Notes: generated by a model not told the origin, from the letters alone. Counted from the stretch's first letter, positions 28,019 to 39,654 are shown. The stretch is 64,000 nucleotides of DNA from Pseudomonas kribbensis (GCF_003352185.1 NZ_CP029608.1:3348001-3412000), one strand, 5' to 3'. Made by a program: numbers and translations.

Positions 28019-28732
28019 ATGCCGATGTCACCCGACTCTCCCCTCGACAGGTTCGACTGGGTCGCACTGGAACAACAGCTGGATCAGGACGGCTGTGTCG
28101 TCATCCGCTCGTTGTTGCGCCCGGAAACCTGCGAGCGCCTGAGCGCGCTTTACCCGCAAGGCGAACCGTTCCGCTCGCACGTCATCATGGCCCGCCACGG
28201 CTTCGGTCGCGGTGAATACAAATATCTGCGCTACCCACTGCCTCCGGTGGTTGAGCGCCTGCGAAATGCGCTTTATCCGCGACTCGTTCCCCTGGCCAAC
28301 CGCTGGCACGAACGAATGGGTTTGCCGCAACGATTTCCACCCCTGCACAGCGAGTTTCTCGCGCGCTGTCACGCCGCCGGTCAACTGCGGCCTACCCCGC
28401 TCTTGCTGCAATACGGTCCACAGGACTACAACTGTCTGCATCAGGATTTGTACGGCGAACACGTCTTCCCGCTGCAAGTGGCGATTCTTCTGTCGCAACC
28501 GGGAGAAGACTTCAGCGGCGGTGAATTCGTCCTGACCGAGCAACGTCCGAGAATGCAGTCTCGCCCGCTGGTGATGGACCTGAGAAAAGGTGACGCCTTG
28601 ATCTTTGCCGTCAACCAGCGTCCGGTCAAAGGCGTGCGCGGCGATTATCGGGTCACCATGCGCCACGGCGTGAGTCGCCTGCACAGCGGAAAACGGCATA
28701 CTCTCGGCATCATCTTCCACGACGCAACCTGA
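28019..28732 (+). CDS. 2OG-Fe(II) oxygenase of the DUF2086/Oxygenase-NA kind
   Basis: The 237-residue protein has the double-stranded beta-helix iron site HxD (CLHQDLYGEHVFPLQVAILL, H and D of HQD) and C-terminal RLHSGKRHTLGIIFHDA with the distal His and the 2-oxoglutarate-binding Arg. I recall this family (PF09859) as linked to alkylation-damage genes. Here alkB starts 5 nt after its stop, so both are on one transcript, and an Ada-box-like site precedes it. Direct oxidative repair or protein hydroxylation are both possible. Confidence 0.82.
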   Translation: MPMSPDSPLDRFDWVALEQQLDQDGCVVIRSLLRPETCERLSALYPQGEPFRSHVIMARHGFGRGEYKYLRYPLPPVVERLRNALYPRLVPLANRWHERMGLPQRFPPLHSEFLARCHAAGQLRPTPLLLQYGPQDYNCLHQDLYGEHVFPLQVAILLSQPGEDFSGGEFVLTEQRPRMQSRPLVMDLRKGDALIFAVNQRPVKGVRGDYRVTMRHGVSRLHSGKRHTLGIIFHDAT

Positions 28733-28737
28733 CCATC

Positions 28738-29394
28738 ATGCACAGCAATTTCGACCTCTTCGCCGACACCGAGCAGCCACACCGCTCCGAGCAGATTGGA
28801 GAGCAATCCTGGGTCTTGCGTGGCTTCGCCCTGTCCCGTATCGAGCAATTGCTGCCGGCGCTGGAATCGGTCATCGAACGCGCCCCGTTGCGGCACATGA
28901 TGACACCCGGCGGCTTCAGCATGTCGGTGGCCACCAGCAGCTGCGGCGCTTTGGGCTGGATCACCGATCGCAGCGGTTACCGCTACTCGGCCGAAGATCC
29001 AATCAGCCACCAGCCCTGGCCGCAAATGCCTGAAGTCTTTCGCGAATTGGCCCAGGCAGCGGCGAAGCAAGGCGGATTTTCCGACTTCATACCGGACTCC
29101 TGCCTGATCAACCGCTATGTCCCCGGCGCAAAAATGTCATTGCATCAGGACAAAGACGAACATTCCTACGCCGCACCTATCGTGTCCCTGTCATTGGGCT
29201 TGCCCGCCATGTTCCTGTTCGGCGGTTTCGCCCGTAGCGACAAGAGTCAGCGCATTTCGCTGTTGCACGGCGACATGGTGATCTGGGGCGGCGTCGACCG
29301 GCTGCGCTACCACGGCATCCTGCCGATCAAATACGGCCGGCATCCGCAACTGGGCGAACAGCGTTTCAACCTGACGTTTCGCACCGCTGGATAA
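28738..29394 (+). CDS. alkB: Alpha-ketoglutarate-dependent DNA repair dioxygenase AlkB
   Basis: The 218-residue enzyme removes methyl groups from 1-methyladenine and 3-methylcytosine by oxidation. The 2-oxoglutarate-binding NRY (CLINRYVPG), the iron ligands HxD (SLHQDKDEHS), the distal His (RYHGILP) and the signature R-x5-R (RFNLTFR) are all present. The length equals E. coli AlkB. It follows the other 2OG oxygenase by 5 nt and precedes ada by 88 bp. Confidence 0.95.
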   Translation: MHSNFDLFADTEQPHRSEQIGEQSWVLRGFALSRIEQLLPALESVIERAPLRHMMTPGGFSMSVATSSCGALGWITDRSGYRYSAEDPISHQPWPQMPEVFRELAQAAAKQGGFSDFIPDSCLINRYVPGAKMSLHQDKDEHSYAAPIVSLSLGLPAMFLFGGFARSDKSQRISLLHGDMVIWGGVDRLRYHGILPIKYGRHPQLGEQRFNLTFRTAG

Positions 29395-29402
29395 CCCAAC
29401 GG

Positions 29403-29432
29403 AATTTGACCGCAAGGGCCGGAGTGTTACGG
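29403..29432 (+). promoter_or_regulatory. Ada-box-like element upstream of ada
   Basis: AATTTGACCGCAA matches AAT-N6-GCAA. The 30-bp block differs at three positions from that at 27939-27968 and also ends 50 nt before the start codon (ada ATG 29483). A -10-like GGTTAAC lies about 41 bp from its start, matching the layout of the other site. Confidence 0.7.
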
Positions 29433-29482
29433 TTGGCGGCACTGGTTAACCTGAAATTCAACAGGTCAACGGACTCTCCATC

Positions 29483-30550
29483 ATGAAAACGCTTTCGACC
29501 CCTTTGAACACTCAAGACGATCCACGCTGGGCCGCTGTCGTCGCCCGCGACCCACGTGCGGACGGTCAATTTGTCTATGCCGTGAAGACCACCGGCATCT
29601 ATTGCCGCCCGAGCAGCCTGGCGCGCCTGCCGAAGCCGCAGAATGTCGAATTCTTCGACACCGCCGAGGAGGCTGAAGCGGCGGGATATCGCCCCAGCAA
29701 ACGGGCGAGCAAGGACCAGAGCGACGTGGCCGCACAACATGCCGCGACCGTAGCCGCGGCCTGCCGGCAGATCGAAAGCGCCGAAACCCTGCCGGCACTC
29801 AACGAACTGGCCGAGGCTGCCGGCCTGAGCTCCTTTCATTTCCATCGAGTGTTCAAGGCTGCCACCGGCCTGACACCCAAAGGTTACGCCGCCGCACACC
29901 GCTCCCGCAGAGTGCGGCAACGTCTGGCCGATGGCGATTCGGTGACCGATGCGCTGTACGACGCCGGTTTCAACTCGAACAGCCGCTTCTACGAGTCTGC
30001 AGACCAGTTGCTGGGCATGAAACCCGGCGATTTCCGGGCCGCCGGGCAAAACAACGACATTCGTTTTGCGGTCGGCCAATGTTCGCTCGGCGCGATTCTA
30101 GTGGCACAGAGTGACCGGGGGATCTGCGCGATTCTGTTGGGGGACGACCCTCATCAGCTTGTCTGTGACCTGCAGGATCAGTTTCGCCGGGCAAACCTGA
30201 TCGGGGCTGATGCCGAGTTCGAACAACTGATCGCCCATGTCGTCGGCTTCATCGAAGCACCGGCCATCGGCCTCGACCTGCCACTGGATGTGCGGGGCAC
30301 CGCGTTTCAGGAACGGGTCTGGCAGGCACTGCGCGAAATTCCGGTCGGCAGCACCGCCAGTTACGCCGACATCGCTCAACGCATCGGCTCGCCCAAAGCA
30401 GTTCGGGCGGTGGCTCAGGCTTGCGGCGCCAACAGCCTCGCGGTGGCGATTCCTTGCCACCGTGTGGTGCGCAGCGACGGCAATCTCTCGGGCTATCGCT
30501 GGGGCGTGGAACGCAAGCGTGAGCTGTTGTCCCGGGAAACCCGGTCTTAA
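29483..30550 (+). CDS. ada: Ada-type methyltransferase/regulator with degenerate zinc site
   Basis: The 355-residue protein has the Ada order: N-terminal methyl-phosphotriester domain (1-80), AraC-type DNA-binding domain (about 98-190) and O6-methylguanine methyltransferase domain with active-site C325 (AIPCHRVVRSDG). In E. coli four cysteines (38, 42, 69, 72) hold a zinc and C38 accepts the methyl group. Here only the first remains: C41 in YCRPSS; the other three are S45, S72 and A75 (RPSKRASK). The rest of the domain aligns well. How the protein senses damage is thus unclear. It is convergent with a GyrI-like gene, overlapping by 4 bp. Confidence 0.93.
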   Translation: MKTLSTPLNTQDDPRWAAVVARDPRADGQFVYAVKTTGIYCRPSSLARLPKPQNVEFFDTAEEAEAAGYRPSKRASKDQSDVAAQHAATVAAACRQIESAETLPALNELAEAAGLSSFHFHRVFKAATGLTPKGYAAAHRSRRVRQRLADGDSVTDALYDAGFNSNSRFYESADQLLGMKPGDFRAAGQNNDIRFAVGQCSLGAILVAQSDRGICAILLGDDPHQLVCDLQDQFRRANLIGADAEFEQLIAHVVGFIEAPAIGLDLPLDVRGTAFQERVWQALREIPVGSTASYADIAQRIGSPKAVRAVAQACGANSLAVAIPCHRVVRSDGNLSGYRWGVERKRELLSRETRS

Positions 30551-31005
30551 CGAATGCCGATGTAGATGGCTACCGACTCGGGGCCCAGGTAGGCCTCGAA
30601 GTCGGTGGCGTAGCGGCGCTGGATCTGCGGATTGGCTTCAAAGTGTTTCCAGATCCGGCCCCAGGTGGCGATGACGGCGGCAGGCAACGCGCCCTGCCCC
30701 TGAAAAACCAGATACTCGCCGCTCTCGATCCGGATTGTTTCGAAATCGCTTTGCGGATCAACGACAGCAACGCCGGCGGTCACATCGAAGGCACCCGAGG
30801 CATCCGACTCGTAGGCGGAATACACCCCGTAAATCGGCGATTCGGGCTGCTTGCCGGGAATGGCCTGCGCCAGATTCCTGCCGAAGAACTCGCCCCACAT
30901 CGGGCCGATTTTCGCCGACTCGGCCTTGTGTTCTGCGGCGTTGGTGGTTCGAACGCGCAAGCCTGAGACCGTGAACGACTCAACGTGCTGTTGTTGTAAA
31001 TCCAT
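30547..31005 (-). CDS. GyrI-like/AraC-effector-binding domain protein
   Basis: The 152-residue protein has the GyrI-like small-molecule-binding fold: VESFTVSGLRVRTTN at the N-terminus, IYGVYSAYESDASGAFDVTAG, and a C-terminal GQGALPAAVIATWGRIW and FEAYLGPESVAIYIGIR typical of SOUL-related repeats. It lacks a DNA-binding domain, so it acts alone, perhaps binding a drug-like or hydrophobic ligand. It ends inside the last codons of ada on the other strand and starts 60 bp after the AcuI-like gene's stop. Confidence 0.82.
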   Translation of the reverse strand: MDLQQQHVESFTVSGLRVRTTNAAEHKAESAKIGPMWGEFFGRNLAQAIPGKQPESPIYGVYSAYESDASGAFDVTAGVAVVDPQSDFETIRIESGEYLVFQGQGALPAAVIATWGRIWKHFEANPQIQRRYATDFEAYLGPESVAIYIGIR

Positions 31006-31065
31006 CGAAGTGCCACTCCTTTTTTTGAAGTGCGGCCCGGCAGGTCCGCGATGGCGCTTAATGTG

Positions 31066-32049
31066 TCAGCGATTGACATCCACGACAACCCGTCCGCGCA
31101 ACTGTCCGGCGAGCAATCTGGGGGCCGCCTCAATGGCGTCACTGAGGCCGATTTCGTGGCTGATCAGGGGCAACAGGGCGAAATCCAGATCCTTGGCCAG
31201 ACGCGTCCAGGCCTCGATTCGGCGGGCCATGGGCTGGGTCACGCTGTTGATGCCGGCCAGCGTCACGCCACGCAAGATGAACGGGGCCACCGATGCCGGA
31301 AAGTCCATGCCCTGAGCCAGACCGCATGCCGCAACGGTGCCTTCGGCGCGGGTACTCGCACAGGCATTGGCCAACGTATGACTGCCGACCGAATCGATCA
31401 CCGCAGCCCAGCGCTCCTTCGCCAAGGGTTTGCCGGGCTCGGACAAGGTCGCACGATCAATGATTTCGCTGGCGCCCAGTCGTTGCAGATATTCATGCTC
31501 CGACACCCGCCCGGTGGATGCCACCACGCGATAGCCAAGTTTGTGCAACAAGGCAATGGCAAAGCTGCCGACCCCGCCATTGGCGCCGGTCACCAACACT
31601 TCACCCTGTTCTGGCGTCACGCCATTGCGCTCCAGCGCCATGATGCAAAGCATCGCCGTGTAGCCCGCGGTGCCGATTGCCATGGATTGCGCGGCGGAAA
31701 ATGCCTTGGGCAACGGAATCAGCCAGTCGCCGTTGAGCCGCGCCTTCTGTGCCAGCCCGCCCCAGTGGTTTTCACCCACGCCCCAACCGTTGAGCAGCAC
31801 CTGATCGCCAGCCTTGTAGTCGGGATGCGAACTGACTTCGACCGTACCCGCCAGATCGATCCCGGGCACCATCGGAAACTTGCGCACCACCGGGCTGCTG
31901 CCGGTAATCGCCAGCCCATCCTTGAAGTTGAGCGTGCTGTACGCGACGCGCACCGTCACATTGCCTTCAGGCAACTGCTGCTCGTCGATTGTCTGCAGGC
32001 TGGCGCGATAACCGCTGTCGTCTTTGTCGATCAGAATGCCGTTGAACAT
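31066..32049 (-). CDS. acuI: Acrylyl-CoA reductase (AcuI/YhdH family), zinc-independent MDR
   Basis: The 327-residue medium-chain dehydrogenase/reductase has the YhdH/AcuI marks: NFKDGLAITG, PGIDLAGTVE, WGVGENHWGGLAQKARL and the NADPH site VTGANGGVGSFAIALL. Such enzymes reduce acryloyl-CoA to propionyl-CoA, detoxifying acrylate. No zinc-binding cysteine cluster is present. The GyrI-like gene is downstream on the same strand. Confidence 0.85.
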   Translation of the reverse strand: MFNGILIDKDDSGYRASLQTIDEQQLPEGNVTVRVAYSTLNFKDGLAITGSSPVVRKFPMVPGIDLAGTVEVSSHPDYKAGDQVLLNGWGVGENHWGGLAQKARLNGDWLIPLPKAFSAAQSMAIGTAGYTAMLCIMALERNGVTPEQGEVLVTGANGGVGSFAIALLHKLGYRVVASTGRVSEHEYLQRLGASEIIDRATLSEPGKPLAKERWAAVIDSVGSHTLANACASTRAEGTVAACGLAQGMDFPASVAPFILRGVTLAGINSVTQPMARRIEAWTRLAKDLDFALLPLISHEIGLSDAIEAAPRLLAGQLRGRVVVDVNR

Positions 32050-32227
32050 GACTGCCTCTCAGGGGAAGGATTCAGGGGTCGTGGCATTCAAATAGCACAC
32101 TGCAACATTTTGCCCCACTCGACTTTCCGCCAATCGCTGAATCCGCCGGGTGATTCCAGATCGGGCGACTATGCTTTTTCGACTGCTTCCAGTTATCCCC
32201 GAGAAGCCTTTGTCGATGGAGCTGACA

Positions 32228-34675
32228 ATGTCCCGCGCCCGCCCTTTTCTTGCCTGGCTGATGCTCTGTCTATTGGCATTCAACAGCGCGTGGGCGGCGC
32301 CTGCGGCCAAGCAGGCAGACGCCGCTGCCGTTGAGCCGACGTGGCCGCAGGTCATCACCAGCGGCAAGTCAAAACTCACCGTGTACCAGCCCCAGCTCGA
32401 CAGCTGGGACGGCTACACCTTGCAGGCCCGCGCCGCCGTCGAGGCGACCGATGCCGACGGCAAGGCGACTTACGGGATCGTCCAGTTCAGCGCTCACACA
32501 CTGGTCGACAAGGCGACCCGCTGGGTCATGCTCGACCAGTACAAGATCATCAAGGCCGATTTCCCTGCCGACGCCAGCCAGGCAGAGACGTGGATCACGA
32601 CACTGCAAAACGATGCGGCCAAACGCAAGAAAACCATCTCCCAGGATCAATTGGAGGCTGCCGTCGGCGTACTGGCCGCCGAACAGAAAGCCGACACGGC
32701 GCCCCTGGAAAACACGCCACCGACCATCATCAGTTCTGATGTGCCGGCCATGCTCGTTTATATCGACGGTGAGGCCGCGTATCGCCCGGTCGACGGCACC
32801 GGATTGCAACGGGTCATCAACACTCGTCCTCTGCTGCTCAAGGACGCCCAGGGCAAACACTATCTGCACGTGTTCGACGGCTGGATGGTTGCCGATCAAT
32901 TGACAGGGCCGTACACCCTGCTGTCCTCGCCCTTGGCGGATCTGGAGAAAGCCAAGAAAGCCGCGATCGAGAGTCGGCAAGTGGATCTGCTCACCGGGCA
33001 AAGCGATCCGAAGGACAAAGTACCGAGTCTGGCCAAATCGCCGCAGCCGAAGATCTTCGTGGCCATGACCCCGACCGAGCTGATCGTCACCGACGGTGCG
33101 CCGCAGTGGCTGCCGATCCAGGGCACGCAATTGCTGTATGTCAGCAACACCACCGGGCACATCTTCAAGGAAATCGGTGACCAGAACAGTTATGTGCTGA
33201 TCTCCGGCCGATGGTTCCGTGCCGCTGACATGAACGGACCGTGGACATTTACCCCGGCGGACAAGCTGCCGGCAGATTTCGCCAACATCCCTGACGATAG
33301 TCCGAAGGAGAACGTCAAAGCCTCGGTCGCCGGGACACCGCAGGCCAAGGAAGCAGCCATTGCCGCCATGATCCCGCAGACGTCGGCGATCAAGAAAAGC
33401 GCGGTCAAAATGACTTCGCCGCAATTCGATGGTGAACCTCAACTCAAAGCCATCAGCGGCACCCCGCTTCAGTATGTGATCAACAGTGCGACGCCGATCA
33501 TCCGGGTCGACAGCAACAGTTGGTACGCGGTGGAAAACGGCATCTGGTTCGTCGCAACCGCAGTGACCGGGCCGTGGGCCGTCGCCAGTTCGGTGCCAGC
33601 GGTGATTTATTCGATTCCGCCGAACTCGCCGATGCATTACCTCACTTACGTCAAAGTCTATGAATCCAGTGGTGACACGGTCGTCGTCGGCTATACCCCG
33701 GGCTATCAAGGCTCGACGCTGGATCCAGCGACCGGTGTCGTGGTCTACGGCACGGGCTATCCGTACACACCCTGGGTGGGCACTGTCTGGTACGGGCCGC
33801 CGGTGACTTACGGTTTTGGCGTCGCCACTCGCTATACGCCATGGACGGGCTGGTCCTTCGGTTTCGGCTTCGGCTGGAGCTGGGGCGGCAGCACTGTCGC
33901 CATGGGTTGGGGCTGGGGCGCCTATCCATGGTGGGGCAATTACGGCTGGGGTTACGCGTGGGGGCCACATCTGTATCCGGCGCCATTGGCCTGGGGAGGC
34001 GCAGCCTACGGTTATCACGGCGGCGCCGTGACCTGGGGGCCGGGCGGCTGGGCCGGCACTACCGGCAACATCTATCGGCAATGGGGCGACCGGGCGACGG
34101 TCAGCCGCTATGGCGCGGGCTACAACGCCTGGACCGGCAACCGCTGGGCCGGTCAGGTCGGCTCTTCCTATAACTCACGGACCGGGATTGCGACGGCAGG
34201 TCAGCGCGGTGCGGTACACAATGTCTACACCGGCAACTATGCAGCCGGCCGCAGTGGTGAAGTGGTCGGGCCCAACGGCGGTGCAATTGCCGGAGGGCGT
34301 GTTACGGCCGGCAATGTTCGAAATGGCACTCAGGTCACGGCCAATCGTGGTGCCGTCTACAACCCGAACACCGGCAACACCACGCAGTACGGCGGTATCC
34401 ATGGGCGCAACAGCGGCGCCGCGCGGGTTGGCGACAACGTTTACGCCGGGCATGACGGTAACGTCTACAAGAAAACCGATGATGGCTGGCAGTCGATGGT
34501 CAAGGGAGGCACGACACGAGCGCCGATCAACAACAATACTCAGTTGCAGAACCTCAACCGCGATTCGGCGGCGCGTAACGTTGGCAATCAACGGTTGAAC
34601 AACTTCCACAACTCCTCGCAGTTCATGAACCATTCATTCGGGGGAGGCGGTGGTGGCGGACTTCATCGACGCTGA
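32228..34675 (+). CDS. Large secreted Gly/Trp/Tyr-rich protein with three internal repeats
   Basis: The 815-residue precursor has a signal peptide (ARPFLAWLMLCLLAFNSAWA) cleaved near AAPAAK. Residues ~175-230, ~282-340 and ~400-455 are three copies of one ~58-residue beta-rich unit with the pattern DG-x3-x-P-I-x-GT-x-L-x-YV-x-N ... Y-x-L-x-x-G-x-WF-x-A-x4-GPW. After this comes a segment extremely rich in G, W, Y and P (about 495-620), then Asn/Thr/Gly-rich repeats (NAWTGNRWAG, NVYTGNYAAG, NPNTGNTTQYGG) and a poly-Gly end. MSR at 32228 has GGAG 6 nt upstream. I do not recognise a family; a cell-envelope or surface role is inferred. Confidence 0.8.
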   Translation: MSRARPFLAWLMLCLLAFNSAWAAPAAKQADAAAVEPTWPQVITSGKSKLTVYQPQLDSWDGYTLQARAAVEATDADGKATYGIVQFSAHTLVDKATRWVMLDQYKIIKADFPADASQAETWITTLQNDAAKRKKTISQDQLEAAVGVLAAEQKADTAPLENTPPTIISSDVPAMLVYIDGEAAYRPVDGTGLQRVINTRPLLLKDAQGKHYLHVFDGWMVADQLTGPYTLLSSPLADLEKAKKAAIESRQVDLLTGQSDPKDKVPSLAKSPQPKIFVAMTPTELIVTDGAPQWLPIQGTQLLYVSNTTGHIFKEIGDQNSYVLISGRWFRAADMNGPWTFTPADKLPADFANIPDDSPKENVKASVAGTPQAKEAAIAAMIPQTSAIKKSAVKMTSPQFDGEPQLKAISGTPLQYVINSATPIIRVDSNSWYAVENGIWFVATAVTGPWAVASSVPAVIYSIPPNSPMHYLTYVKVYESSGDTVVVGYTPGYQGSTLDPATGVVVYGTGYPYTPWVGTVWYGPPVTYGFGVATRYTPWTGWSFGFGFGWSWGGSTVAMGWGWGAYPWWGNYGWGYAWGPHLYPAPLAWGGAAYGYHGGAVTWGPGGWAGTTGNIYRQWGDRATVSRYGAGYNAWTGNRWAGQVGSSYNSRTGIATAGQRGAVHNVYTGNYAAGRSGEVVGPNGGAIAGGRVTAGNVRNGTQVTANRGAVYNPNTGNTTQYGGIHGRNSGAARVGDNVYAGHDGNVYKKTDDGWQSMVKGGTTRAPINNNTQLQNLNRDSAARNVGNQRLNNFHNSSQFMNHSFGGGGGGGLHRR

Positions 34676-34783
34676 GCCGAATCCCGCAAGACTATAAATC
34701 TTGGCTGGCCCTGAACCCGGTTTTGCTGGTAAAAAAACCGGCTTCAGCTTCTCTGCCCTGCTTTGTCCTTCGGAGTCCTTTCC

Positions 34784-36789
<2,006 letters not shown>

Positions 36790-37470
36790 ATGTCGCTGAC
36801 GAGTGCCGATTTCGCGGCGATCTGGCTGACCCTGAAACTGGCGTCCCTGACCACCGCGATCCTGCTGGTCATCGGCACTCCGATTGCCCTTTGGTTGTCG
36901 CGTAGCCGTTCCTGGCTGCGCGGCCCCATCGGGGCCATCGTCGCCCTGCCCCTGGTGTTGCCGCCGACCGTCATTGGTTTCTATCTGTTGCTGGTAATGG
37001 GGCCGAATGGCTTTCTTGGGCATTTCACCCAGTGGCTGGGGCTTGGCACGCTCACCTTCAGTTTTACCGGACTGGTCATCGGTTCGGTGCTCTATTCCAT
37101 GCCTTTTGTGGTGCAGCCGTTGCAAAACGCCTTCTCCGCCATCGGCACTCGCCCACTGGAAGTGGCCGCGACTTTGCGCGCCAATCCCTGGGACACTTTT
37201 TTCAGCGTCATCCTGCCGCTCGCGCGCCCTGGCTTCGTTACCGCGGCGATCCTCGGCTTCGCCCATACGGTTGGCGAATTCGGCGTGGTACTGATGATCG
37301 GCGGCAATATTCCAGACAAGACCCGGGTGGTCTCGGTGCAAATCTACGACCATGTCGAAGCCATGGAATATTCACAGGCCCATTGGCTCGCCGGAGCAAT
37401 GCTGGTGTTTTCGTTCCTGGTGTTGCTGGCGCTCTATTCCAGCCGCAAGTCTCGCGCAGGCTGGAGCTGA
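36790..37470 (+). CDS. modB: Molybdate ABC transporter permease
   Basis: The 226-residue inner-membrane protein has five hydrophobic helices and the cytoplasmic EAA loop ([20 protein letters not shown]) that contacts Mod[16 protein letters not shown] and [19 protein letters not shown] are typical of ModB. Its ATG directly follows the modA stop, so translation is coupled. Confidence 0.96.
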   Translation: MSLTSADFAAIWLTLKLASLTTAILLVIGTPIALWLSRSRSWLRGPIGAIVALPLVLPPTVIGFYLLLVMGPNGFLGHFTQWLGLGTLTFSFTGLVIGSVLYSMPFVVQPLQNAFSAIGTRPLEVAATLRANPWDTFFSVILPLARPGFVTAAILGFAHTVGEFGVVLMIGGNIPDKTRVVSVQIYDHVEAMEYSQAHWLAGAMLVFSFLVLLALYSSRKSRAGWS

Positions 37471-37473
37471 TCG

Positions 37474-38553
37474 ATGATTGAAGCACGCTTGAAACTCGCT
37501 TACTCAGGCTTCGGCCTGGATGTTGACTTGCACCTGCCCGGTCGTGGCGTGACCGCATTGTTCGGGCAATCAGGCTCCGGCAAGACCACCTGCCTGCGCT
37601 GCATCGCCGGACTTGAAAGGGCCTCGAACGCCTTTGTGCAAATCAATGACGAAGTCTGGCAGGACAGCGAGAAAGGCATTTTCGTCCCGCCGCACAAGCG
37701 TGCGCTCGGCTATGTCTTTCAGGAAGCAAGCCTGTTTCCGCATCTCTCGGTGCTGACCAACCTGCAATTCGGCCTTAAACGGATTGCCAGGAATCAACGC
37801 CGGGTCGACATGGCGCAAGCCACCGAACTATTGGGAATCGGCCATTTACTGGAGCGTCATCCCCAGCATCTGTCCGGCGGTGAGCGTCAGCGCGTCGGCA
37901 TCGCCCGAGCATTGCTGACCAGCCCGAAGCTGCTGTTGATGGACGAACCGCTGGCCGCCCTCGACAGTCAGCGCAAAAGCGAAATCCTGCCTTACCTGCA
38001 ACGGCTGCACGACGAACTCGATATCCCGGTTCTGTATGTCAGTCACGCCCAGGATGAAGTCGCGCGACTGGCCGATCATCTGGTGCTGCTCGACAACGGT
38101 AAAGCGCTGGCCAGCGGCCCCATCGGCGAAACCCTGGCGCGCCTCGATTTGCCTCTGGCAATGGGCGATGACGCTGGCGTCGTGATCGAGGGGCAAGTCA
38201 TTTCCTACGATCACGACTACCAATTGCTCTGCCTGCAATTGCCCGACACGTTGTTGAGCATTCGCGTGACTCACTCCCCCATGGAGATCGGCCAGGCACT
38301 GCGCTGCAAAGTGCAGGCTCGCGATATCAGCCTGACCCTGCATAACACCGAGCACAGCAGCATCCTCAATCGGTTGCCGGTCACGGTGGTCAGCGAAATG
38401 CCCGCCGACAATGCCGCTCATGTACTGATTCGCCTCGATGCGGGCGGCACGCCGCTGCTGGCCCGTATTACCCGCTACTCACGGGACCAGCTTGGTGTAC
38501 ATGCCGGCCAACAATTATGGGCACAGATCAAGGCTGTCGCGGTTCTGGCATAA
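37474..38553 (+). CDS. modC: Molybdate ABC transporter ATP-binding protein
   Basis: The 359-residue ATPase has Walker [10 protein letters not shown], the signature [16 protein letters not shown], Walker [13 protein letters not shown] and H in YVSHAQDE, followed by a C-terminal Mop/TOBE domain (about 290-359) that binds molybdate and gives feedback inhibition. It starts 3 nt after modB. Last gene of the operon. Confidence 0.96.
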   Translation: MIEARLKLAYSGFGLDVDLHLPGRGVTALFGQSGSGKTTCLRCIAGLERASNAFVQINDEVWQDSEKGIFVPPHKRALGYVFQEASLFPHLSVLTNLQFGLKRIARNQRRVDMAQATELLGIGHLLERHPQHLSGGERQRVGIARALLTSPKLLLMDEPLAALDSQRKSEILPYLQRLHDELDIPVLYVSHAQDEVARLADHLVLLDNGKALASGPIGETLARLDLPLAMGDDAGVVIEGQVISYDHDYQLLCLQLPDTLLSIRVTHSPMEIGQALRCKVQARDISLTLHNTEHSSILNRLPVTVVSEMPADNAAHVLIRLDAGGTPLLARITRYSRDQLGVHAGQQLWAQIKAVAVLA

Positions 38554-38625
38554 ATCGGTCGGCACGACTGCCGGGGCCTGCGGTCAATCGCTGTAACAGC
38601 CCGATTGCCGCCCAGGAACCCCGCC

Positions 38626-39654
38626 ATGCCCGATATTGCGCTGACCGATGTGTTGCCTTCGGACCTGCATTACGTCGATGACACCCAGCCGGGACTTACC
38701 CGCAAGAAGCTGCGCGGCAAGTTCTGCTACTTCGACGCAATTGGCCAGCGCATCCGCGATCCTGATGAAATCAAACGCATCAATGCGCTGGCTGTGCCGC
38801 CGGCCTACACCGATGTGTGGATCTGCGCGGACCCTCGCGGCCACCTGCAAGCCACCGGCCGCGATGCTCGCGGGCGCAAACAATACCGCTATCACCCACG
38901 CTGGCGCGAAGTGCGCGATGCCGACAAATACTCGCGACTGCGCGAGTTCGGCATGGCGCTGCCGAAGCTGCGCAAACAACTGGAGGTGCTGCTGGACGCG
39001 CCGGGGTTCAGCCGCGACAAGGTCATGGCTACGGTAATCACGCTGCTCGATGCCACGCTGATTCGCGTCGGCAATACGCAATACGCACGGGACAATCGAT
39101 CGTACGGCCTGACCACCTTGCGCAGCCGGCATGTCGAGATCAATGGCAGCGCGATCCTGTTCCAGTTTCGCGGCAAGAGCGGTATCGAGCACCAGATCAC
39201 CGTGAAAGACCGGCGCCTGGCGCGGATCATCAAGCGCTGCCTGGAAATCCCAGGGCAGAACCTGTTTCAGTATCTCGATGAAAACGGCGAGCGGCACACC
39301 GTCAGCTCTTCCGACGTCAACACTTACCTGCAAACCCTGACTGGCGCGGATTTCACCGCCAAGGACTACCGGACCTGGGCCGGCAGCGCCCTCGCCCTGG
39401 CGGTGTTGCGGGAGTTGCAATGGGAGTCGGAAGCCGAGGCCAAGCGGCATGTGGTGGAGATGGTCAAAGGTGTGGCGAGGCAATTGGGCAACACGCCGGC
39501 GGTGTGCCGCAAATGCTATATCCACCCGGCCGTGGTGGAGCATTTCATGCTGGGCGCACTGGCGGAGCTGCCAAAGCCGAGGATCCGCAAAGGTCTGCGC
39601 AAGGAAGAAGTCGCCTTGGCGCTATTTCTTGAGCGCATGTCTGACATGGCTTGA
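38626..39654 (+). CDS. DNA topoisomerase IB (poxvirus-like)
   Basis: The 342-residue enzyme relaxes supercoils through a 3'-phosphotyrosine. Conserved elements include YRYHPRWREVRDADKY, VGNTQYARDNRSYGLTTL, FQFRGKSG with the catalytic Lys, TWAGSALALAVL and the active-site Tyr in KCYIHPAVVEHF. The domain order and size fit the bacterial poxvirus-like type IB group. ATG 38626 has AGGA upstream; an in-frame TTG at 38605 is less likely. It lies 72 bp after modC. Confidence 0.92.
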   Translation: MPDIALTDVLPSDLHYVDDTQPGLTRKKLRGKFCYFDAIGQRIRDPDEIKRINALAVPPAYTDVWICADPRGHLQATGRDARGRKQYRYHPRWREVRDADKYSRLREFGMALPKLRKQLEVLLDAPGFSRDKVMATVITLLDATLIRVGNTQYARDNRSYGLTTLRSRHVEINGSAILFQFRGKSGIEHQITVKDRRLARIIKRCLEIPGQNLFQYLDENGERHTVSSSDVNTYLQTLTGADFTAKDYRTWAGSALALAVLRELQWESEAEAKRHVVEMVKGVARQLGNTPAVCRKCYIHPAVVEHFMLGALAELPKPRIRKGLRKEEVALALFLERMSDMA

